Source: an uncultured Desulfobacter sp. (GTDB lineage Bacteria; Desulfobacterota; Desulfobacteria; Desulfobacterales; Desulfobacteraceae). From it: a stretch of 64,000 nucleotides of DNA. The stretch is from assembly GCF_963666145.1 (NCBI RefSeq), contig NZ_OY762614.1:4640501-4704500 (forward strand), in the 5' to 3' direction. This document shows, in pieces, positions 43,346-50,473 of this stretch. The position numbers and the translations under genes are program-made. The notes under the pieces were generated by a model that saw only the letters and a program-made list of their open reading frames with translations, did not search any database and was not told the DNA's origin. Every line of letters begins with the position of its first letter. Position 1 is the first letter of the stretch.

Positions 43346-44586
43346 AAAATCTGGAACAATACCGAGAGTGGAGCCAGGCCTGTGTCAAGTGCGGTGCCTG
43401 CCGAGCCACATGTCCTGTGTTCAAGGCCGAGAACCAGGAAGGTAGTGTGGCCCGGGGTAAAATTACCCTGGCCCAGGCCATGATGGACGGCCAGGTCTTT
43501 GCCGAAGATAAATTGGTCCATGATCTGTCCCAGTGCCTGCTGTGCGGCAGTTGCGCCAACCAGTGCCCCAACCAGGTGCCCACCCATGAGATTGTGGCGG
43601 CGGCCCGTCGGCAGGTGGCCGAGGAAAAAGGGTTGTCCGGATTTGGTAAAGGCGTGGCCGCCTTGCTGACCCATAAAAAGGTCATGGACTGGGCGAGTAA
43701 AAGCGGAGAGCTGGCGTCCCGGCTGGTGTGCCGGCAGATCCCCGACACCAGCGGTTTGAAATTGCGGTTTCCCGTGCCGGGGATTCCCCGGGAGCGCACC
43801 TTTCCCAAGCCCTCATTCACGCCCTTTTTGAAACGGGACATCCGGCAGACGGTCGCAGCTTCCACAGGTCCCAAGGTGCTTTTTTTCACCGGCTGCGGTA
43901 TCAATTACCTCTATCCTGAAATCGGTGAATACCTGGTGCGTATTCTCAACTTTATGGGCGTTCATGTCACCCTCACCGATGAACAGGTGTGCTGCGGGCT
44001 TCCGGCCCTTTCCTCCGGTGCCGGGGATGCGGTGGATACCCTTGCCCAAAGAAATTTGAAGGCGTTGAAGGTTCATGCCTTTGACCATGTACTCACGGCC
44101 TGTGCTTCCTGTCACGGGGCCCTGACCGAGATGTATCCCTCCCTGGGGGCGGAGTATCAGCCGTTTGCCGAAAAGACCCGGGACGTGATGGATTTTTTGA
44201 TGGAGATGGGGCTGGTTGACAGACTGGCCGCGTTGCCCCGATCAGAGGAACGGACTAAGGTTACCTACCACGATCCCTGCCACCTGAGAAACCCCGGCCT
44301 GACCAAAGCCCCCAGACAGCTGCTTTCGGCGCTGCCCCAGGTCGATTATGTTGAGATGGCCGACGCGGCAACCTGCTGCGGTCTGGGCGGCACGTTTTCC
44401 GTGCACCACTACGAAACCAGTCAAGAGATCGGCAATAAAAAGGCGTACAATGTTGCCCAAACCGGCGCAAAAATTGTGGCAACAGCCTGCCCGGGCTGCA
44501 TGATTCAGCTCCAGGACAGCCTTAACCGCCAGAATGTGCCTGCCCGGGTGGCTCACCTTCTGGAGCTGGTGTGCCAAGCATTGTAG
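43342..44586 (+). CDS. glcF: Iron-sulfur subunit of a glycolate/lactate-type dehydrogenase
   Basis: A 414-residue protein with two [4Fe-4S] motifs near the N-terminus (CVKCGACRATCPVF near residue 12 and CLLCGSCANQCPN near residue 66) and two CCG domains (CCGLPALSSG, then YHDPCHLRN and CCGLGGTFSVHHYETS) of the heterodisulfide-reductase-B type. It accepts electrons from GlcD and passes them towards the quinone pool or another carrier. It has no membrane segment. It is the last gene of the operon and is followed by the palindromic CACGAAG element. Confidence 0.92.
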   Translation: MKNLEQYREWSQACVKCGACRATCPVFKAENQEGSVARGKITLAQAMMDGQVFAEDKLVHDLSQCLLCGSCANQCPNQVPTHEIVAAARRQVAEEKGLSGFGKGVAALLTHKKVMDWASKSGELASRLVCRQIPDTSGLKLRFPVPGIPRERTFPKPSFTPFLKRDIRQTVAASTGPKVLFFTGCGINYLYPEIGEYLVRILNFMGVHVTLTDEQVCCGLPALSSGAGDAVDTLAQRNLKALKVHAFDHVLTACASCHGALTEMYPSLGAEYQPFAEKTRDVMDFLMEMGLVDRLAALPRSEERTKVTYHDPCHLRNPGLTKAPRQLLSALPQVDYVEMADAATCCGLGGTFSVHHYETSQEIGNKKAYNVAQTGAKIVATACPGCMIQLQDSLNRQNVPARVAHLLELVCQAL

Positions 44587-44609
44587 GCCTAATTAATGAC
44601 TTTTTGAAT

Positions 44610-44672
44610 ACCACGAAGATCGCGAAGGGCACGAAGAGATTTGTCCTTCGTGTTCTTCTGGATCTTCGTGGT
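44610..44672. repeat. Palindromic CACGAAG repeat element
   Basis: A 63-nt element whose ends (ACCACGAAGATC and GATCTTCGTGGT) are perfect 12-bp inverted repeats and whose left arm repeats a 9-nt unit ending CGAAG three times. It lies between convergent glcF and the binding-protein gene, so it may also serve as a terminator hairpin. Elements of this CACGAAG type are widely dispersed in bacterial intergenic regions. Confidence 0.7.
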
Positions 44673-44689
44673 GGCAACACAATCAAAGC

Positions 44690-45646
44690 CTATTCTTTGA
44701 CGTCTTTAAGGGCAGCCTCAAAAGCTGGGACTGCAGGCTTGCCGTCTGTGGTGGTTACGTTTTTCAGCCAGGCCCGGTAGGTCTCCGGGTGGTGTTTGAG
44801 CCAGATCAGCCCGGCATTCCGGGGGGAGAGGCCCTTCTGGTTGTGCATGGCGGTCATGATCTGGTTGATCATGGCAACGGGAAAGGTAAAGTTTTTCAAA
44901 AAGGCCGCCACATTGGGCATATCTTTCTCAAAACCTTTGCGGGTGTTGGTCCAGACCGTGGCGGTCCCGTCGTCTCCGCCAAATGTTTCTGCTGTGCTGC
45001 CGGTCAGGTAGGTCATGTCAATGCGTTCATTCATGCTGTGGGGCGCCCATCCCAGGAATACAATGGGTTTCTTTTGCTGGGCAAAGGACTGAACTTCGGC
45101 CAGCATGGCCATTTCGCTGGACGCCACTAGCTTGAACTTACCCAGGCCGAACATATTCTTATCGATCATACTCTGGATCACCATATTGCCGTCGTTGCCG
45201 GCTTCAATGCCGTAAATCTTCCAGTCCAGGGCATCTCCAAATTTTACAATATCCTTGAAATCCTTAAGTCCCTGGTCCACGCAGAAGGACGGAACGGCTA
45301 ACGTGTATTTGGCCCCGGTCATATTAACCGAAGACTGAATCACGCTGCCGTTTTCAAAATACTTGCCCGCGATGTTGGCCATGGTGGGCATCCAGTTGCC
45401 CAGGAAAAAATCCACATCCCCTTTGGACAGCGCCATGTAGGTGATGGGTACGGACATGGTCAGGTTTTGTGCGTCATAGCCGATGCTGTCAAGAATGGCC
45501 ACCGCTAACTCGGTTTTAATGGTCACGCCGGTCCAGCCCACGCTCCCGATTTTTATTTTGGGCGGGGTGGCGGCAACGGCCGTTCCCCAGGTGAGTAGTG
45601 CGGCAATGAATACGGTGATTATGGTTCGACTTGCGGTGCGTAACAT
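44690..45646 (-). CDS. Choline/betaine-type ABC substrate-binding protein (ProX/ChoX-like)
   Basis: A 318-residue periplasmic protein with a signal peptide (LRTASRTIITVFIAALLTWGTAVAA). The body follows the OpuAC/ChoX pattern: GSVGWTGVTIKTELAVAIL, YMALSKGDVDFFLGNWMP, an aromatic-rich ligand cage and WAPHSMNERIDMTYLTG. A ribosome site AAGGAG precedes the ATG. It follows betA in a choline-oxidation block, which fits choline capture, but no ATPase or permease gene is nearby, so it must work with a transporter encoded elsewhere. Confidence 0.88.
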   Translation of the reverse strand: MLRTASRTIITVFIAALLTWGTAVAATPPKIKIGSVGWTGVTIKTELAVAILDSIGYDAQNLTMSVPITYMALSKGDVDFFLGNWMPTMANIAGKYFENGSVIQSSVNMTGAKYTLAVPSFCVDQGLKDFKDIVKFGDALDWKIYGIEAGNDGNMVIQSMIDKNMFGLGKFKLVASSEMAMLAEVQSFAQQKKPIVFLGWAPHSMNERIDMTYLTGSTAETFGGDDGTATVWTNTRKGFEKDMPNVAAFLKNFTFPVAMINQIMTAMHNQKGLSPRNAGLIWLKHHPETYRAWLKNVTTTDGKPAVPAFEAALKDVKE

Positions 45647-45666
45647 AAAATCTCCTTATATTGAGT

Positions 45667-45694
45667 TAGCTGGTAGCTGTTGGCTCATAGCTGA
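45667..45694. repeat. Heptamer TAGCTGN tandem repeat
   Basis: In-phase 7-nt units TAGCTGG, TAGCTGT, TGGCTCA, TAGCTGA lie between betA and the binding-protein gene. This is the common 'TAGCTGA' type of dispersed bacterial intergenic repeat. Confidence 0.5.
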
Positions 45695-45705
45695 TAGGAA
45701 CTTTC

Positions 45706-47439
45706 CTAAGCCGTTGAGTTACAAACATATGGGCCGTGACTCATTTTGGAATCCGGCCCATGGCCGTTATTTTTTTCGGCGCTGACTGCTCCTGCGCCGT
45801 GCAGGTAATAGTCTGAAAATTCAGGTTTCAGCAAGGTGTTGCCAAGGATCTGGTCCGCGGCTTTTTCAGCGATCATCATGACCGGTGCATAGATATTGCC
45901 GTTGGTGATATAGGGCATGACCGAGGCATCTACGGCATAAAGGCCTTGGGTGCCGTGGACCTGCATGGTGTCCGGGTCAACCACGGACAAGTCATCTTTG
46001 CCCATCTTGCAGGTGCATGAAGGGTGAAGCGCGGTTTCACCGTCGGCTGCCACCCAGTCAAGAATCTGTTCATCGGTCTCCACCGAAGGTCCCGGCGACA
46101 ATTCTCCCTTGTTGAACGCCTCAAATGCCGGCTGGTTCATGATCTTGCGGGCGATTCTGACAGCTTCCACCCACTCTTTGCGGTCCTGCTCCGTTGACAG
46201 GTAATTGAACCGCATGGACGGATGCTGAAAAGGGTCCTTGGATTTGATATTAATTTCGCCCCTGGCATCGGAGTACATGGGGCCGATGTGAACCTGGTAT
46301 CCATGGTCTGAGCTGGGCGAGGAACCGTCATACCGGATGGCCACGGGCAAAAAATGGAACTGGATGTTGGGGTAGGCCACAATGTCGTTACTGCGGATAA
46401 ATCCGCCAGCCTCGAAATGGTTGGTGGCGGCAGCCCCTTTTTTGTGGAGCAGCCAGTCAAGGCCAATCCCTGGTTTGTTGTACCATTTCAGGGCCGGGGC
46501 CATGGATACGGGTAGTTTGCATCCATATTGCACATACACTTCCAGGTGATCCTGGAGGTTTTTGCCCACGCCGGGCAGGTCCTGGACCACGGGAATATCC
46601 AAATCCTGGAGCAAACCGGCATCAGCAACACCTGAAAGCTGAAGCAGCTGGGGCGTGTTGATGGCACCGCCGCAGCAGATGATATGGCGGCCGTGTGCGG
46701 TTTCGCTTCTATTTTTCCCCCGGGAAAAGGTTACCCCTTCGGCGCGTTTGCCGTTGAACAGAATCCGGGTGGCCATGGCCCGGGTGATCAGTTTAAGATT
46801 TTTGCGGTGCTTGACCGGGTGGTAGTAGGCCCGGGCCGCACTCCAGCGCTTGCCCTTTTTGATATTTCGGTCAAAGGGGGCAAATCCCTCCTGGCAGAAT
46901 CCGTTGACATCGTCGGTCAAGGGATATCCCGCCTCCTGAACCGATTCGAAAAAGGCCTGGAACAAAGGATTGGTGCACGGGCCGATTTCCAGATTCAACG
47001 GCCCCTCTTTGCCGTGGTATTTGTCCGGGTTGGCCATTCTGTCTTCCAGCCGTTTGAAATAGGGCAGGCAATGGGCATAGCCCCACTTCTCCATGCCTTG
47101 GTCTTTGGACCACCGCTGGTAATCCATGGCATTGCCCCGGATATAGATCATGCCGTTGATGGAGCTTGATCCCCCAAGCACCTTTCCCCGGCCGTGAAAA
47201 ATCCGCCGGTTGTTCATGAACGGTTCCGGATCGGACTCGTAGCACCAGTCATACCATTTGTTGCCCAGGGGGACGGTGAGCCCTGCGGGCATGTGGATGA
47301 ACAGATCCCAGATATAATCGGGGCGTCCGGCATCCAGCACCAGCACCCGGTTTTCGGAAGATGCACTCAGTCTGTTGGCCAGTGCGCACCCGGCTGATCC
47401 GCCGCCGATGATGATATAGTCATACTGCGTTTTTTTCAT
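45706..47439 (-). CDS. betA: Choline dehydrogenase (GMC oxidoreductase)
   Basis: A 577-residue flavoprotein that oxidises choline to betaine aldehyde. It starts with the FAD Rossmann motif YDYIIIGGGSAGCALANRL and has the GMC signatures GGSSSINGMIYIRGNAMDYQRW near residue 90 and GAINTPQLLQLSG near residue 260; the C-terminal histidine/asparagine region reads LHPSCTCKMG and VDASVMPYITNGN. Length is close to typical BetA (about 550-560). The nearby betB and ChoX-like protein support choline rather than another alcohol. Ribosome site AGGAG precedes the ATG. Confidence 0.92.
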   Translation of the reverse strand: MKKTQYDYIIIGGGSAGCALANRLSASSENRVLVLDAGRPDYIWDLFIHMPAGLTVPLGNKWYDWCYESDPEPFMNNRRIFHGRGKVLGGSSSINGMIYIRGNAMDYQRWSKDQGMEKWGYAHCLPYFKRLEDRMANPDKYHGKEGPLNLEIGPCTNPLFQAFFESVQEAGYPLTDDVNGFCQEGFAPFDRNIKKGKRWSAARAYYHPVKHRKNLKLITRAMATRILFNGKRAEGVTFSRGKNRSETAHGRHIICCGGAINTPQLLQLSGVADAGLLQDLDIPVVQDLPGVGKNLQDHLEVYVQYGCKLPVSMAPALKWYNKPGIGLDWLLHKKGAAATNHFEAGGFIRSNDIVAYPNIQFHFLPVAIRYDGSSPSSDHGYQVHIGPMYSDARGEINIKSKDPFQHPSMRFNYLSTEQDRKEWVEAVRIARKIMNQPAFEAFNKGELSPGPSVETDEQILDWVAADGETALHPSCTCKMGKDDLSVVDPDTMQVHGTQGLYAVDASVMPYITNGNIYAPVMMIAEKAADQILGNTLLKPEFSDYYLHGAGAVSAEKNNGHGPDSKMSHGPYVCNSTA

Positions 47440-47487
47440 AAATCAATTGCTCCTTATGCTGCTTGACGCAACGTTCGTTCTTAAATC

Positions 47488-48273
47488 TTATTTTTCCGGA
47501 TCAGCTGTGTCCGCCTGGGCGGGTGTGCATTCGAACACCGCATCGCCGAACTGCTTGCGAAGGCATTGTTCCAGTAACACATACCAGTGGCCGTACAGCC
47601 TGGTGCCCCGTTGAAAGTCCCTCTGTCTGACGGCCTGGGCCACATTTTTCCAGTTCAGGGCAATGGCATTGCGCACAGACGGGGTCTGGTATACGACAAA
47701 CTCGTAGGATCGGAAGGTGAGCTGAACAGATCGCATCATCCATTCAAAAAATGGGTTTTTCGTCATTTTCACCATCAGCAGGTTCAGTTTTTTATCAAAG
47801 GCTGAAATCTGTTCATAATCCGGGTCCTGGGCACCGCACAGCAGGACCAGTTCATCGGCCAGCGCGTCCAGTTGGTCAATGTCCGACGGCTTGCCGTTAG
47901 CCACGGCTGCGGCCAGAACCGCCTGGTCCATGGCATATTGGAACTCCAGCAGTTTTGCCAGGGGCATCTGCTGCTGTTTGATCATCACGGCCAGCTGGTC
48001 AATGGTGTCGTTGATGTCAATCTCCCGGATGTAGTAACCGCCTCTGGCCCCTTTTCTGGCCTCCAGAAGTCCTTTTTGTTTTAACGCCCCCAATGCCTCC
48101 CGCACAGATCCCCGGCTGGTTTTAAAGGCGTCCTGCAGTTCCCGTTCGCTGGGGAGCCGGTCGCCGGGCATGAAGATGTTGTCCTGGATCGCCGCTTCGA
48201 TCCGGAGCCGGATGGCTTCGGCTTTTTTGATGCCCGTAACAGGGGTAAAATTGATGAGATGGTCAGTGTTCAT
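47488..48273 (-). CDS. GntR-family (FadR-type) regulator of the choline genes
   Basis: A 261-residue repressor-like protein. The winged helix spans about 20-85 (GDRLPSERELQDAFKTSRGSVREALGALKQKGLLEARKG), followed by an all-helical FCD domain (about 95-235) for a small ligand. It lies between betB and betA on the same strand and is therefore the likely regulator of choline oxidation, replacing the TetR-type BetI of enterobacteria. The C-terminal 20 residues are non-conserved and acidic. It is distinct from the FadR half of the fusion at 37360. Confidence 0.85.
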   Translation of the reverse strand: MNTDHLINFTPVTGIKKAEAIRLRIEAAIQDNIFMPGDRLPSERELQDAFKTSRGSVREALGALKQKGLLEARKGARGGYYIREIDINDTIDQLAVMIKQQQMPLAKLLEFQYAMDQAVLAAAVANGKPSDIDQLDALADELVLLCGAQDPDYEQISAFDKKLNLLMVKMTKNPFFEWMMRSVQLTFRSYEFVVYQTPSVRNAIALNWKNVAQAVRQRDFQRGTRLYGHWYVLLEQCLRKQFGDAVFECTPAQADTADPEK

Positions 48274-48462
48274 TAAAGTCCTACCATTATGGCGATTTTA
48301 TGTTTTATAGTTTGTTCGTTTAAAATGGCTGTCTAAGCATATTTTAGTCTTAAAATAAGTTTTCTCGGTGTTTTGACTCTAAAAATTAACGTGTCTATTG
48401 TTTTTCTTTTGGTTCGACCTTAGCGAGGGTATAGATGTGAAAAGATGAAGTCAAGTTTTTTT

Positions 48463-50067
48463 TCAAGCCGTGTGTGAAAGCGAAAAAACAAGGTCGGAGC
48501 AGAGGCCTGGGGCATCGTTGGGCCTGAGATCAAAAAAAGCCCCGGCGCATTTTGTTTGCACCAGGGCCTTGGGTTGCTTGGGGCAAGCTGTGTGAAAAAA
48601 ATTAAAAGGCGATTCAATGGGACCCATACCCATGTACACGGATTTGACCTGGGTGTAGTGGCGGATGGTTTCGGTGCCGTTTTCCCGGCCGATGCCCGAA
48701 TGTTTGTAGCCGCCCACAGCCATCTGGGCCGGAGAGTTGCCATAGGCATTGATCCAGCAGATGCCTGCTTCAAGCTGGTGAATCACCCGGTGGGCCCGCT
48801 GTATATCTTTGGTGAATACCCCGGCGGCCAGACCGTAATGGGTGGCATTGGCCCGCCGGATCACCGTCTCTTCGTCGTTAAACCCGAGAACTGCCATAAC
48901 CGGGCCGAATATCTCTTCTTTGACAATGGTCATCTCATCGGTGCAGTCGGAAAAGACCACCGGGGGTACAAAATAACCGTTGCTGAAAGGGGCGGGCAGG
49001 TCGGGCCGGCTCTGCCCGCACAGCTGGGTTGCACCCTGCTGCCGCGCCGATTCAATGTAATCAAGGACCTTGTCCCGGTGGCCTTTGGAGATCAGGGCGC
49101 CAAAGTTGGTGGCAAGATCCATGGGGTCGCCCATTTTGATGTTGTCCCGGATGCGCGACAAAAGGGTTTCCAGAAACAACGGTTTGATTTTTTCATGAAC
49201 AAAGACCCGGGTGCAGTTGGTGCAGATTTCTCCCTGGGTGTAAAAATTACCCAGCATCGCCGCACTCACCGCATCGTCAATGTCGGCATCCTCAAATACG
49301 ATTAGCGGGGATTTACCCCCAAGCTCCATGGTCACATCCTTGAGGGTTGTGGCCGCGCCGGCCATCACCTTTTTGCCCGTTCCCACTTCCCCGGTAAACG
49401 AAACCTTCTCAATGGCCGGGCACCGGCTCAGCCATTGCCCGACATCCCCGGCACCCTGGACAACGTTGAACACCCCGTCCGGCACACCGGCCTCGGTGTA
49501 AATCCGGGCTAGTTCCAGCGCGCCCCTGGGCGTCTCTTCCGATGGTTTGAAAATCATACTGTTGCCGCAGGCAAGGGCTGGGCCGGATTTCCAGCAGGCA
49601 ATCTGGATGGGATAATTCCAGGCCCCAATGCCGGCGCACACCCCTAAAGGTTCCCGGCGGGTATAGTAAAAATCACGGCCCAGATCCTGCTGGCAGCCTT
49701 CGATTCCCGGGGCAATGCCAGCAAAAAATTCAATCACCTCGGCACCTGTGATGACATCCACCTCGGCGGCCTCCTGCAGGGGTTTGCCGGTATCCAGCAC
49801 TTCAATGCGCGCCAGTTCGTCATTTCTTTCCAGCAAAATGGATACGGCTTTCATGAGAATCCGGCTGCGCTGGGTCGCATCCATGGCCGACCAGATTTGA
49901 AATCCCTTTTTGGCGCTTTCTACCGCGGCATTGAGCACGGACTCATCTGCCTTTTCCATCTGGTAAATCTCTTCTCCGGTGGCGGGATTGACAACGGCAA
50001 ACCGTTCTCCGGTATTATTATCCATGAACCTGCCGTTAACGTAATTTTTATATAACCCCTGTGACAT
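48463..50067 (-). CDS. betB: Betaine-aldehyde dehydrogenase with a probable stop-loss extension
   Basis: An aldehyde dehydrogenase oxidising betaine aldehyde to glycine betaine. Catalytic residues are Glu248 (MELGGKSP) and Cys282 (GEICTNC). Residues 1-488 match BetB, ending SVYMGMGPIESPF, which is where E. coli-type BetB (490 residues) stops. The frame then runs on 46 residues through a strong terminator (48532-48567), which a real C-terminus should not contain. If the T4 run at 48604-48607 had one more T, the next codon would be TAA. So this copy probably lost its stop by a one-base deletion, or the sequence has an error. Ribosome site is weak (GAAAGGATG). Confidence 0.88.
   Translation of the reverse strand: MSQGLYKNYVNGRFMDNNTGERFAVVNPATGEEIYQMEKADESVLNAAVESAKKGFQIWSAMDATQRSRILMKAVSILLERNDELARIEVLDTGKPLQEAAEVDVITGAEVIEFFAGIAPGIEGCQQDLGRDFYYTRREPLGVCAGIGAWNYPIQIACWKSGPALACGNSMIFKPSEETPRGALELARIYTEAGVPDGVFNVVQGAGDVGQWLSRCPAIEKVSFTGEVGTGKKVMAGAATTLKDVTMELGGKSPLIVFEDADIDDAVSAAMLGNFYTQGEICTNCTRVFVHEKIKPLFLETLLSRIRDNIKMGDPMDLATNFGALISKGHRDKVLDYIESARQQGATQLCGQSRPDLPAPFSNGYFVPPVVFSDCTDEMTIVKEEIFGPVMAVLGFNDEETVIRRANATHYGLAAGVFTKDIQRAHRVIHQLEAGICWINAYGNSPAQMAVGGYKHSGIGRENGTETIRHYTQVKSVYMGMGPIESPFNFFHTACPKQPKALVQTKCAGAFFDLRPNDAPGLCSDLVFSLSHTA
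48532..48567 (-). terminator. Terminator of betB (inside its extended reading frame)
   Basis: On the minus strand GCCCTGGTGC (48567-48558) pairs with GCGCCGGGGC (48548-48539) around a 9-nt loop, followed by seven T (48538-48532). It is a textbook rho-independent terminator. It lies within the last 46 codons of the betB frame, so transcripts ending here would lack a stop codon in frame. Confidence 0.85.
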
Positions 50068-50473
50068 TTTGATTTCATCCTTTCATTTTTTTGGTTGGGG
50101 GCAAACCATACATGGATCAATTTTGTTTGTCAAAATACCTGGCCGGACATCTTTTCTCGGATTATTCTGTGGTTTTGATTTACTTCATTTCGTTGGAATG
50201 ATATTCTTTGATTATCTAAATTATGGGGTTAAGATCGACGCCATAAAAAAGCGTTTCAACGCTGTACGGCGATAAATCGTCGGGAAAATATTCTGCTCTC
50301 AATGTTGCTGCCTGCTTCGATAACTTTTTGATGTTATTCTGGATCACACGGATGTAATTTAAGGTTTCATGCTTCGTGTTTGTCTTTGGGCTAAAATAAT
50401 TATGATCAAGCAGGATTGAAAAACCTATGACTAAATTATTTGAGCAGGTAGTAGATCGTACTGGAGTGTTTTT
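50068..50473. other. Intergenic region
   Basis: About 400 bases between divergent betB and the histidine kinase gene. It is AT-rich near 50390-50460; nothing specific was found, and no convincing promoter could be singled out. Confidence 0.3.
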
